The position numbers and the translations under genes were made by a program. The notes below the pieces were generated by a model, which was given only the letters and a program-made list of their open reading frames with translations, did not search any database and had not been told where the DNA came from. DNA of 64,000 nt, taken from the NCBI GenBank assembly GCA_965216695.1, contig OZ244212.1:4526001-4590000 (forward strand). Direction: 5' to 3'. This DNA is from G965216695 sp965216695. Its GTDB lineage: Bacteria > Pseudomonadota > Gammaproteobacteria > Pseudomonadales > Azotimanducaceae. This document shows, one piece after another, positions 24,148 to 32,253 of the stretch (position 1 is its first letter; every line of letters starts with the position of its first letter).

Positions 24148-25594
24148 GCGGGAGATCATAGATACTGCGACCGCGCTCGGTCTAGGGCCGCAAGTTGTTG
24201 AAAAGGACTACGCGCTTAGTTGGGTGCTAGCAGGAATCTCGGCAAACAGCAATTTACGTGATAGCTGGGTGTTCAAGGGTGGTACATGCCTCAAGAAATG
24301 CTTCTTTGAGACCTATCGTTTTTCTGAGGATTTAGATTTCACGCTCAAGGATGGATCGCATCTTGATGAGGCGTTTTTGCGATCTGTCTTTGCGGATATC
24401 TCTGACTGGGTTTATCAAGCTTGTGGTCTTGAGTTACCCGTCGACTATCAAAAATTCGAAATCGTCACTAATCCGAGAGGCAGCCTGTCTTGCCAAGGAA
24501 AGTTGAGCTACCGCGGCCCTATATCTCCGAAATCAGATCGCCAACTTCCGCGAATCAAACTTGACTTAACGGCGGATGAGCGATTGGTGCTACCACCAGA
24601 ACGCTTACCAATCTACCACCCTTACACCGACGCACCACCCGATGGCATTGAAGTTCTCACATATGCGTATGAAGAGGCATTCGGAGAGAAGGTTCGCGCC
24701 TTAGGCGAGCGAACAAGGCCGCGCGATCTTTATGATGTGATTAATCTTTTTCGCAACGATAAGGCGAGGCCAACTGCTGCTGTATTGCTAGATGTTCTAA
24801 GGCAAAAGTGTGAGTTCAAAGGCATCACTATTCCCAGCATGGAGGTAATAACGCCGCATTTCGACGATCTGGAAGGAGCTTGGGACTCAATGCTCGCGCA
24901 TCAGCTTACAGCGCTCCCGCCGCTTAACGACTTTTGGGCGGCCTTACCCGATTTTTTTGCATGGCTGATCGGAGGCGCAGCGCCGACATCACTCGCTCCA
25001 TATCGATTAGCCGAAGGTGAAAGCACCTTGCGCGCGCGCACATTGCAACTTCCAGTTCCCGCGCGTGCCCAATCTTTTATTGAGATCATTCGCTTTGCAG
25101 CAGCCAACCGGCTTCTAGTTGATCTCGATTATGCACCCGAAAGCGGACGGAGCGGAGTTCGCCGCATTGAACCATATTCACTGGGTGAAACTTCGAATGG
25201 TGATGTGATCTTGCACATTGAAAAGCCAGGGCTGAACGAACATCGCACGTACCGTGTTGATCGCATTAAGGGTGCTCAAGTTACGAACGAGAGCTTTGTT
25301 CCACGCCATCAAATAGAGCTTTCAGCTGATGAACCGCTCCATATTCCTCCTACTGATAGAACGGCAAGGCCTAGTATTCAATCACCGCGACCTGCAAGGG
25401 GTCGTGCTCGATCCTCGCTGCGAAGTTCGCGCGCAAAAACGTCATTCGGCCCGACCTATGTTTATGAGTGCCCGGCCTGTGGTAAGAGGTTCAACCGCAA
25501 GTCTTATGGAGGCGCACTGAATCCTCACAAGGACAAGAGCACTGGCTACCCTTGTTATGGGCGCGTCGGCATGCTAGTCGATACGAAGTACTAG
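24137..25594 (+). CDS. abiEii: AbiEii-type nucleotidyltransferase toxin with WYL-like and zinc-binding C-terminus
   Basis: 485 residues from ATG 24137, with GGGGAG upstream and an 11-bp overlap with the antitoxin. The NTase core shows 'FKGGTCLKK' (47-54), 'RFSEDLDF' (61-68, acidic pair D65/D67) and 'EKVRALGERTRPRDLYD' (184-200), all AbiEii hallmarks. Residues about 315-395 resemble a WYL domain ('RFAAANRLLVDLDYAPESG', 'RRIEPYSLG', 'EHRTYRVDRIKGA'). The C-terminus has Cys445, Cys448, His464 and Cys473, probably binding zinc. AbiEii toxins modify tRNA ends in characterised cases; here the activity and the ligand of the extra domains are inferred. Confidence 0.85.
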   Translation: MIDKREIIDTATALGLGPQVVEKDYALSWVLAGISANSNLRDSWVFKGGTCLKKCFFETYRFSEDLDFTLKDGSHLDEAFLRSVFADISDWVYQACGLELPVDYQKFEIVTNPRGSLSCQGKLSYRGPISPKSDRQLPRIKLDLTADERLVLPPERLPIYHPYTDAPPDGIEVLTYAYEEAFGEKVRALGERTRPRDLYDVINLFRNDKARPTAAVLLDVLRQKCEFKGITIPSMEVITPHFDDLEGAWDSMLAHQLTALPPLNDFWAALPDFFAWLIGGAAPTSLAPYRLAEGESTLRARTLQLPVPARAQSFIEIIRFAAANRLLVDLDYAPESGRSGVRRIEPYSLGETSNGDVILHIEKPGLNEHRTYRVDRIKGAQVTNESFVPRHQIELSADEPLHIPPTDRTARPSIQSPRPARGRARSSLRSSRAKTSFGPTYVYECPACGKRFNRKSYGGALNPHKDKSTGYPCYGRVGMLVDTKY

Positions 25595-25685
25595 ATGTTT
25601 TGATGATCGGTCGCGTCACCAAGCGTTTGAAAGATATGCTTTTCGGAGTTACACGAGCGCGCAATCGAGCAGAAAACAGATTGTG

Positions 25686-26708
25686 TCATCTGTCAGCGAT
25701 TGTTTCTTTTAGAACTTCCACTCGCTCTATTCCAATCCGGTAAATTCTTGCCGTAGTTTTAGCTTCCTGATGCCGAAGTAGTTGCCGCGCTTCCTCGAGT
25801 GAATCAGCTGCGTTCGCGACGGTCTTCCGAATGTCATGCTCGTTGAACTTCTCTCCGTCCGCACCTTGGAATTTCTTCATTGCTCGACCCCACATACTCC
25901 GAAATCCACTAGCGGACATCCTCGAGCCTCGTCGAGTTCTGAATAGGGGACCGTTGGGGCGGCGCCCGCTGAGTATGGTCGCGATCGCACGCTCTAGTGC
26001 TTCACCAACATACTCGGTCGATTTTCCACCTTTGCTTGGCGGTGGTGAGAGTACTTTTCCATCCCAATGCTCATCTAAGTCGATAGCCAGCATCTCTCCC
26101 TGGCGAAGGCCGGTTAATCGTTTCAGTAGCACCCACCCGGATAGGTGTGGATTTATCTCACAAAACCGATCGAGCTCTTCAAACGTAGGGACCCGCTGAC
26201 GAGCCTTCTCTGCTGCAGCGCCCCTCCTGGATATCTGGCCACGGAGCGGATTGCGCTCAATGAGTCCCTTCTCCACGGCGAAGGTCAGCGCGGACGACAA
26301 AACCGAAACCTCCCGATTCGCAGCCACCCGCGCTTTCTGCGCCCGCTTTGATCGATAGCGGTACGCATCGGATGCTTTGATCGCGTGAGGCCGCATTTCA
26401 CCAAATACCCTTCGAAGCGGAATCAGGTAGTAGGCATAGCTAACTTGAGTCGATTCAGATAAGTGAACAAGGACGTACTCCACCCACCAAGCGTCGAACA
26501 GCTGATTCACCGTGACGATGTCATCTCGCTCATCATCACCAATTCGCTCAAACCAAGTGCGATACGCTTCGCTCAGTGTCGAACCAAGCGTGTATTCCGA
26601 TTTCCAATCCCACAGATGTCGATGGGCTGTAGGCACCTGATATCGGTACTTGCCGTAGCGGAACCGCCAGCCTGGTGGAAGATCAGAGGGCATCGAAGTT
26701 GGGCTCAT
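25686..26708 (-). CDS. int: Tyrosine site-specific integrase
   Basis: 340 residues. An N-terminal 'PPGWRFRYGKYRYQVP' arm-binding segment is followed by a SAM-like core-binding domain and the catalytic domain. Catalytic residues are visible: Arg202 in 'LTGLRQGEML', His291-x2-Arg294 ('EHDIRKTVAN'), His313 ('LLRHQEAKTTA') and Tyr323 ('RIYR'). The start overlaps the end of the DUF4224-like gene; ATG 26693 is an alternative. It is the last gene of a leftward operon. It may act on the tRNA-Pro att site about 2.7 kb away, which is inference. Confidence 0.92.
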   Translation of the reverse strand: MSPTSMPSDLPPGWRFRYGKYRYQVPTAHRHLWDWKSEYTLGSTLSEAYRTWFERIGDDERDDIVTVNQLFDAWWVEYVLVHLSESTQVSYAYYLIPLRRVFGEMRPHAIKASDAYRYRSKRAQKARVAANREVSVLSSALTFAVEKGLIERNPLRGQISRRGAAAEKARQRVPTFEELDRFCEINPHLSGWVLLKRLTGLRQGEMLAIDLDEHWDGKVLSPPPSKGGKSTEYVGEALERAIATILSGRRPNGPLFRTRRGSRMSASGFRSMWGRAMKKFQGADGEKFNEHDIRKTVANAADSLEEARQLLRHQEAKTTARIYRIGIERVEVLKETIADR

Positions 26709-26916
26709 CCCGTCGGCGCTGTTGAGTGCCGGATGCCGTCAACGCACTCCGAAGGACTTTGACGTCACCCTTGGGGTTGATCCGGTAGTCATAGCCCATG
26801 AAGTCGAGCGCGGCAATTTGCAACTTTCGAGTCCTGTAGCCGGTCAGCTCCCAGAGCTCAGCACTACTAAGGCATAGGCTCGACCCTCGAATGGGTTCTT
26901 TTCTGTCAGTTTTCAT
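26683..26916 (-). CDS. DUF4224-like small protein, candidate excisionase
   Basis: 77 residues from ATG 26916 (MKTDRKEP); a GTG at 26943 would add nine residues. The core 'LCLSSAELWELTGYRTRKLQIAALDFMGYDYRINPKGDVKVLR' matches the DUF4224 pattern, small helix-turn-helix proteins often encoded immediately before phage integrases. It overlaps the integrase by 26 bp. A role as recombination directionality factor is inferred from size and position. Confidence 0.7.
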   Translation of the reverse strand: MKTDRKEPIRGSSLCLSSAELWELTGYRTRKLQIAALDFMGYDYRINPKGDVKVLRSALTASGTQQRRRDEPNFDAL

Positions 26917-26946
26917 CGTGCACTCTTGTGTCCTGATACGCACAGC

Positions 26947-27486
26947 CTATTGAGATGGATGTTGTTTTTCGGATGAATGCGCTTCGAGGAGCAATTTCTC
27001 GTCGATCTGGATTCGGATGGGTTCCAGAAATCGCTCTTCGTTTCGACGAAGTGGCCTATTGATTGCGATCTTGCAGGCCAGTAAGGCGATCGTTTCCGTG
27101 GGTAACGGAGTCCGATTTCTGGAGTGCTTTCGCCAGTCGAGTACGTCGGAAACAAGGCCAGGGTCCAGTGTTTCCGCGACCTGGCGGTGGTTCGGATACG
27201 CTAGAACCACATAGACGGTTCGCGTCTTAAGCAGGAATCTAGGCTGGCCGCTCACTATGAACGCAGTGAGGTGTGCATTGATTCGGTCGTAGGTAGATGG
27301 CGGATCTTGTTCTGAGTAGAGTGCTTTGACGCGAACGAAAAGTTCGCGATCAGAAATCAAGACGCACTCTGGGCGAGCGTACATTCCCGCTCGTCTCAAT
27401 ACACCGGTCCTAGATATTTGTTTGAGTCGTTTGGGTCTTACGATGCTTCCAGCGCGGTATGCGGAACGCTTTTTATCATTAGTCAT
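26947..27486 (-). CDS. Hypothetical protein, 179 residues
   Basis: Basic protein with 'MTNDKKRSAYRAGSIVRPKRLKQISRTGVLRRAGMY' at the N-terminus and a central hydrophobic strand-rich part ('AHLTAFIVSGQPRFLLKTRTVYVVLAYPNHRQVAETL'). No family recognised and no membrane segment. The start overlaps the end of the upstream zinc-knuckle gene by 8 bp, so the two are co-transcribed and translationally coupled. It belongs to the leftward operon ending with the integrase. Confidence 0.6.
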   Translation of the reverse strand: MTNDKKRSAYRAGSIVRPKRLKQISRTGVLRRAGMYARPECVLISDRELFVRVKALYSEQDPPSTYDRINAHLTAFIVSGQPRFLLKTRTVYVVLAYPNHRQVAETLDPGLVSDVLDWRKHSRNRTPLPTETIALLACKIAINRPLRRNEERFLEPIRIQIDEKLLLEAHSSEKQHPSQ

Positions 27487-27886
27487 CGTGGCCCCCGATT
27501 GAAAACACTTTGCTGCACCTAAGGCAAAGAAACTGCTGTTCCCATTTCGCCAGTCGCGGTTTGTAGGCGGTGGCGTTGTGGAATGCGCGTGGCAGCCCGA
27601 TTGCCAGTCCGGCGATCACGCCTAGTAACGCCGCAATACCAAAAGCTCTGGTCGAGTAGGGAGGAATTGAATCCAGTTCTGGCCAAGCAAACAGCACCAA
27701 GAAGAAAGTGACGACGATGATGACCACGGGGACGAACTCCGCGTCTTTCGGCTTTGGTCGATTCAGGCTCTGTGCAAGCAGCGATTCGGTGGTGTAGTAA
27801 CTCCCTTCGCGAACGCCCTTCAGCCAAGCCATCTTCACGGACTCGGTTCGGGTGTTGCCGCAACTGGGGCAGGTTGGAATGGTCAT
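27479..27886 (-). CDS. Two-helix membrane protein flanked by CxxC knuckles
   Basis: 135 residues from ATG 27886, chosen for the GAGGAAA ribosome site. The N-terminus has 'CPSC' (Cys6, Cys9). Two hydrophobic helices follow ('VPVVIIVVTFFLVLFAW' about 43-59 and 'FGIAALLGVIAGLAIGL' about 71-88). A cytoplasmic tail has 'CLRC' near 120, so both CxxC pairs could join in one zinc site on the same membrane side. First gene of the leftward operon. No family recognised; such zinc-knuckle membrane proteins occur in phage accessory regions. Confidence 0.6.
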   Translation of the reverse strand: MTIPTCPSCGNTRTESVKMAWLKGVREGSYYTTESLLAQSLNRPKPKDAEFVPVVIIVVTFFLVLFAWPELDSIPPYSTRAFGIAALLGVIAGLAIGLPRAFHNATAYKPRLAKWEQQFLCLRCSKVFSIGGHDD

Positions 27887-28881
27887 GGGCGGTTTCCTCT
27901 GTGATGTCACCACTCGATCACATCACGAGAAAACGCTCCGACAAGTCCAAAACGTGGCGCCACGTGGTGCCAGTTGGCACCAGAAATCTTGTTAACCTGA
28001 AGCAAACGCCTTCAATTGCATGCAATTGAAGGCAACGCTTGCTGAGTGAAGGATACAAAGTGTTCTGAGTCCGGGAGACAATTCAAAAGAGACGGATAAA
28101 TGATGAGGTGAGAAATGCAAAGAGGGTCAATAGCTTGCACGCGTTAAAGGCCCTCTAGGTCCGTACAAACGGGGGTAATCGATTTCTTACGATTGACAAG
28201 CCCGCCAATTCGGGCGTAATTTATTGCGCGAGTTTTGTGAAAAGGTGGCCACTCCCTTTCGAAAAATAGTGGCTAGCCGAATAGGCTTTAGCGCTCCCAA
28301 CAATTTGGTCGAAGCGCAACTCGCAATCTGCGAGAACCCCCCGGTCGATGGCATCGACGACGATTCGCGAAAAACATCTGGCTTCACTGAATCTAGACGT
28401 TAGGAGACGATCGTTGTCACATTGGATACCACCGTTGTGAAGCCATTGACATAACTAGACTGGACAAGACTGATCCACTCGTCGATTTTCGCGCGTGCGC
28501 TCTCTTTCTTGGGCCCCGTCTAGATCCCCCCAAACTCATGGCCTTTTCGAAGCGCTGCTTGTAGCGAGAACTCAATGCTTCCGCACGACAAGACCTGCTC
28601 GGCCATGGTTGTAACCGTGAATCGATACATCGCTGTTGGTGCTCACTGATCGACTAGGAAGACGGCTGAGGTGATGTGTCGTTTTGCGGGCGAAGCTGCG
28701 TGATATCACGCTACCGAACGGCTGCAGATCTGTCCATGTTCGGCTCGCTTCGAATCACCTAGGCCTAGCTAGATCTATTCCTCTCGCCCTGAGATTGTGA
28801 CAGGCAAGAACCTGTTTTCACACTGAACATCCTAAAGCCACTCTCGGGGCAAACCAACTGAACCAAATAGGGAGACTTTTT
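27887..28881. other. Non-coding control and remnant region
   Basis: About 1 kb with no convincing gene on either strand. The first 150 bp, upstream of the leftward operon, hold the three palindromes listed separately. A TTGACA (28193-28198) with TAATTT 18 bp later (28217-28222) could be a promoter, overlapped by a small GCCCG/CGGGC stem. A leftward 66-codon frame at 28187-28387 is not supported by a ribosome site. The rest shows no recognisable feature and may be decayed DNA between two elements. Confidence 0.5.
27952..28033. promoter_or_regulatory. Cluster of three palindromes upstream of the integrase operon
   Basis: Three elements lie within 82 bp. A perfect 14-bp palindrome (ACGTGGC/GCCACGT, 27952-27965) comes first. 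Next is an inverted repeat TGGTGCC-AGTT-GGCACCA (27965-27982). Last is a perfect 26-bp palindrome centred at 28020/28021 with half GCCTTCAATTGCA (28008-28033). They lie 66-147 bp upstream of the first gene of the leftward operon. The arrangement suggests operators for dimeric regulators; the regulators are not identified. Confidence 0.6.
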
Positions 28882-29829
28882 ATGGTGCGAAATAGAAATC
28901 GAAGAAACTATGGATATGGCCGCCAGTTCGGCTATGCGATAAACAACGCGTTAGTAGATCGATATGGCGATATGGCTTTCGCGACCCAAGCTGCCCATCG
29001 CTCACGACTGAGATGTTTTGCGGCGTTCCTTAAAGAGCAGCAGATCAATGATCTTCGTTGGGTCACTAGTGCGACGCTTGAAGACTACGGCCTGGAGCTG
29101 TAATCGCGTGTAGAGCGTGAGGAATTGGCACCCAAAACCGCTAAGAACCGCTTGAGCAGTGCAAACGTTTTGATGACGGCTGTGCGGGGAGATGCGCACT
29201 GTTCAGCTTTGCCTCGCAAGTATATTGGGCGACTCTCTTCGGTGCGGATACAGCAACCGAGGTCGTTGGAAGTGACACCAGTCATGGACCTGGCCGACCA
29301 ACTGGAGGTAACAGGGTATCCGGAGGTAGCTGCGATGGTCTTGCTGTGCCGCTTTTTGGGCCTGCGTAGTCGCGAAGCGGGTCTACTTCGATTGTCGCGA
29401 GCGAAACGAGAAGCTGAGGCCAAAGGTGTGGTCAACATCACGCGAGGAACCAAAGGTGGACGCGCCGCACCTCGCAGCGTTCCGATCACCTACTACGGAA
29501 TGCAAGCCACACAGCGAGCTTGGCGGATTCGTAGTGCCACGGGTTGCTTGGTTGCGCAGAGCCTCAACTGGAAGGCGTTCTATCAGCATGCGTACTACCA
29601 ACACCGTAAAGTCGCGGCTTCGCATGGATTGGCGGATGGTTTTCATGATTACCGCGCAGCCTACGCCTGCGATCGCTACCGGGAGCTCACTGGGCATGTT
29701 GCACCGGTCGTGTCGAGGGCTGGTATGCCTTCGCGTGAAGTGGACCGCGAAGCAAGGAGTCAAATTTCGACTGAAATGGGTCACGGGCGCGAGGAGGTTG
29801 TGGCGAGTTACATTGGGAGCTATCGATGA
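28882..29829 (+). pseudogene. Tyrosine recombinase interrupted by an in-frame stop
   Basis: Two segments lie in one frame: 28882-29103 (73 residues, GGGAGA ribosome site) and 29104-29829. They are separated only by TAA at 29101-29103. The first is a SAM-like N-terminal domain ('AAHRSRLRCFAAFLKEQQINDLRWVTSATLEDYGLEL'). The second carries the catalytic domain: Arg in 'FLGLRSREAGLLRLS', 'GTKGGRAAPRSVPI', 'FHDYRAAYACDRYRELTG' and 'MGHGREEVVASYIG'. This matches the integrase subfamily with separate SAM-like and catalytic models found in plasmids and integrative elements. One base change (CAA to TAA) would explain the break. Internal initiation could still make the C-terminal part. Confidence 0.75.
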
Positions 29830-30158
29830 ATCCCGCAAACCAAGAACAAGCTCGGCAACAGGTCAGAGCGCTATTAACCACACCAAAGGTGTTCAAACGG
29901 CAGCGATTTCAAACCGCGGCCACAAGAAAAAGAAGCCTGGCGCGGGCGGAAGCGATTGCGGAGGTTTTGTGGCGGCGATGGTACGTCGGCCCATTTCGCT
30001 GGAAGGTCAAGCACCTACGTTGGTATCTGGAAGTACACCTGAGCGAGTGCTCCGATGCGACTCGGTACCAGCACTGGCTTACGATTCGCCGGGTGTGTGC
30101 AGGAATGGAACGGGATCACTTGCTCGCGCATTTGAGCGGACGATGGCAACAACCTTGA
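29826..30158 (+). CDS. Hypothetical protein following the broken recombinase
   Basis: 110 residues, basic and Trp/Arg-rich, starting in an ATGA overlap with the recombinase. 'VLWRRWYVGPFRWKVKHLRWYLEVHLSECSDATRYQHWLTIRRV' reads like a helical DNA-contacting segment, similar in composition to the core-binding domain of recombinases, but no catalytic residues follow. The coupling suggests a partner of the recombinase. No family recognised. Confidence 0.55.
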   Translation: MNPANQEQARQQVRALLTTPKVFKRQRFQTAATRKRSLARAEAIAEVLWRRWYVGPFRWKVKHLRWYLEVHLSECSDATRYQHWLTIRRVCAGMERDHLLAHLSGRWQQP

Positions 30159-30282
30159 GCCGCGTTCCGTTGTATTGATTCGTGCTGAAAAAAATCGGAA
30201 TCAGTCATTCAATTTGTTGTAAATCAAATCCAGCTCAATACGTTGGGGAGTGAGTGCATAAGACATCATAGGAATAGGAAAG

Positions 30283-31188
30283 ATGAGATTCAGTCATGGT
30301 TACCACCCCGCAATCCCCGAATCGGAGGAAGAAGTCATTCAGCAACAGCGTTCGAGATGGCGAATTGAAGCGCCTGCTAGACCTTGTGAAAAGGGAACGG
30401 CATGTTTAGGTTCAACTAAACTTCGTGTTACTTGGGATTGCCCGCAACAACACCCCGTGATTCGAGTGGTCTTAAGTAAAGGATCGTACAGCTTTGAGGA
30501 CCACCTCAAGGAGCTGGGCGTTCTCATTCTTCTCTTAGAGCTGGGTTGTTGGGCGGAGCAACGAATCGTCGTTCTGCGACAGGAGTATGAGCCTGACTGG
30601 GAAGATGGGAAGGTGTTCTCGGGTGGGCTTGAACCTTCCACGCGCAATGTCGCCGATCTATTGAAGCTGAGCGTTGCGGATTGGGAGCAGGAGCACGCAT
30701 CTAGGCGTTCTGAATTGCGAAATATGATCCCATTTGACTATCAGCAAGGGAAAGCACTTGAAGAACCGAGCGGCTACTTGTGTTCTGCATCCCGTTACGA
30801 TTGTTTGAACGCGCTCGTTAGCACGACTCTGCGGCAGACTGCCAAGATGTTGATACCAAGGGAGTGGAAGATCGAGCGCGACAAGATGCAACATGTTTCC
30901 GGACTTGATCTGTTAATCCCTAAGGTGGTTCCACCTAAGTTCACTGTTCGTATAGAGCACCCTGAGGACATCGTCCAGAGAAAAGCGCGTAAGCTGGCGG
31001 CGTTGTTGCGAATTTGCAGCGAAAGGGCATCTGTTATCGATTTTGATCGGCCGTACCAAACCATGATTAGAGCGTTTGATGACCCCAAGACGAGTGTTCT
31101 TCTCAGGGAACCGGCCGATTGGGCGATGTTGTGTCGGCACACGCAAGGGTGGTTGAGCTACTATCGGAGCACAATGAAGCGTCGTTGA
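30283..31188 (+). CDS. Hypothetical protein, 301 residues, not recognised
   Basis: The product contains 'LGVLILLLELGCWAEQRIVVLRQEYEPDWEDG' and a C-terminal 'DWAMLCRHTQGWLSYYRSTMKRR'. No membrane helix is clear, since the hydrophobic stretch is short. Basic residues are frequent in the second half. It lies alone between the broken recombinase module and the catabolic cluster and reads in the same direction. It may be cargo of the remnant element; nothing in the sequence gives a function. Confidence 0.5.
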   Translation: MRFSHGYHPAIPESEEEVIQQQRSRWRIEAPARPCEKGTACLGSTKLRVTWDCPQQHPVIRVVLSKGSYSFEDHLKELGVLILLLELGCWAEQRIVVLRQEYEPDWEDGKVFSGGLEPSTRNVADLLKLSVADWEQEHASRRSELRNMIPFDYQQGKALEEPSGYLCSASRYDCLNALVSTTLRQTAKMLIPREWKIERDKMQHVSGLDLLIPKVVPPKFTVRIEHPEDIVQRKARKLAALLRICSERASVIDFDRPYQTMIRAFDDPKTSVLLREPADWAMLCRHTQGWLSYYRSTMKRR

Positions 31189-31284
31189 ATGCAGCTAATT
31201 CGTTGATTGAACGCTGACGCAAATCTCAGGCATCCGACACTCTGTACTTGCCGATCATCATGCCTGCCGTATCGGCTTCTAATA

Positions 31285-31302
31285 TTAATTACTCAGTTGA
31301 TT
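31285..31302 (+). promoter_or_regulatory. AT-rich operator-like motif upstream of ferredoxin gene
   Basis: TTAATTACTCAGTTGATT shares 15 of 18 positions with the motif before the first molybdopterin oxidoreductase (32848-32865, other strand). Related sequences precede the TonB receptor and an SDR gene. It lies 63 bp before the ferredoxin start. Confidence 0.4.
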
Positions 31303-31364
31303 ATATCATAAGGGTGCCGTAACATTCGTGACATTAGTAGGCAACAACTTAGGGAGCAACTAGC

Positions 31365-31694
31365 GTGTCGATCAAAGTTGAATTCAATACTCCTGAAGAG
31401 GGATCCATTGTGCTGGAAGGTCAGCCCGGCCAAACCCTTCGGGATCTGGCAGTGGATCATGCTGTGCCAGGGATGATCGGTGAGTGTGGTGGCACATGTT
31501 CCTGTGGCACCTGTCATGTGCATGTCGCTCCGGAATGGATAGATGTGGTGGGCAAAGTTGAGGATGACGGCATCGAAGACGGATTGCTGTATATGTTCGA
31601 ATCCAAGACGGATTACAGCCGTTTAGGCTGCCAGATTGAACTGACCGACGAAATGGATGGCCTCAAGGTCGACGTGGCGGCCGAAGAAATTTAA
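31365..31694 (+). CDS. 2Fe-2S ferredoxin (adrenodoxin/putidaredoxin type)
   Basis: 109 residues from a GTG start. Cluster ligands are Cys41, Cys47, Cys50 and Cys89 in the C-x5-C-x2-C-x38-C spacing of vertebrate-type ferredoxins; an extra Cys45 lies within the loop. These proteins pass electrons from a flavoprotein reductase to class I P450s. Three P450 genes lie in this cluster, and no ferredoxin reductase was found in the window, so the reductase must be elsewhere. It opens the rightward arm and overlaps nothing upstream. Confidence 0.93.
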   Translation: MSIKVEFNTPEEGSIVLEGQPGQTLRDLAVDHAVPGMIGECGGTCSCGTCHVHVAPEWIDVVGKVEDDGIEDGLLYMFESKTDYSRLGCQIELTDEMDGLKVDVAAEEI

Positions 31695-31704
31695 GGAGAA
31701 CGCA

Positions 31705-32244
31705 ATGGTTAATGGTATCGAAGGTCAACACGGGCGCTTTTTCCACCGCGCCACGGTTAATTGCGATCTGGCAACCGCCTGGGATGTGTTTACGGACCAC
31801 GAAGGTTATACCAACTTCACCCAGTCAGAGACGCGAGTGGTTAAAGAAGGAAACCCCGATCGTAATGGTCTTGGCGCGATTCGAGAACTAGGCACTAAAG
31901 AACTTGGCGATGCGGTTGTCACCGAAGTGGTTAACTACTGGGTACCACAACGTGTGTTTGGTTATCACGTCCTCAAGCCCAAACCACATCAGCCCTCACA
32001 CCATCAAGGGGTGATCAGGTTTTTTCCACGAGGTGACGATCGCACCGAGTGGGTCTACTCCATGCGCATGATTATCTCACCGACCATGGAAGAGATGTTT
32101 CCTGGTATCTATGGCGAATTCCTCAAAGGCTTCAACGAATTTATGTGGGACCTCGAGAGCGAATGCGAACGTCGTGGTCACGATATCCTGTTACCCGCCA
32201 TGCCACCCTCTGTTGAGGACGAAGCGATTGAGTGGGGGTTGTAG
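31705..32244 (+). CDS. SRPBCC (START-like) family protein
   Basis: 179 residues from ATG 31705, with AAGGAG upstream. 'RATVNCDLATAWDVFTDHEGYTNFTQSETRVV' and 'GLGAIRELGTKELGDAVVTEVVNYWVPQRVFGYHVLK' are the opening strands of the helix-grip fold used by polyketide cyclases and lipid-binding proteins. The C-terminal long helix is 'EFLKGFNEFMWDLESECERRG'. It could bind a hydrophobic ring compound for the adjacent oxidative enzymes, an inference from fold and context. It lies 10 bp after the ferredoxin gene. Confidence 0.8.
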   Translation: MVNGIEGQHGRFFHRATVNCDLATAWDVFTDHEGYTNFTQSETRVVKEGNPDRNGLGAIRELGTKELGDAVVTEVVNYWVPQRVFGYHVLKPKPHQPSHHQGVIRFFPRGDDRTEWVYSMRMIISPTMEEMFPGIYGEFLKGFNEFMWDLESECERRGHDILLPAMPPSVEDEAIEWGL

Positions 32245-32253
32245 CAAGTCGAC

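Larger units (their letters stand above)
23030..28033. mobile_element. Probable second integrative element or prophage end
   Basis: The region holds an AbiE pair, an integrase, a DUF4224-like protein, two hypothetical genes and a palindrome-rich control region. It lies immediately beyond the tRNA-Pro fragment, so it may be a second element using the same att, or residual DNA of one. A second copy of the tRNA fragment was not seen in 28-31 kb, so the right boundary is unknown and the stated end is only the end of the palindromes. Confidence 0.45.

Noticed and set aside
28100..28160. Possible insertion-sequence end (AGAGGG ... CCCTCT)
   Set aside because: The short inverted match lacks a transposase, target duplication or a second end.
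28187..28387. Leftward 66-codon frame in the non-coding region
   Set aside because: No ribosome site, no recognised pattern and unclear codon use; kept as part of the gene-free stretch.
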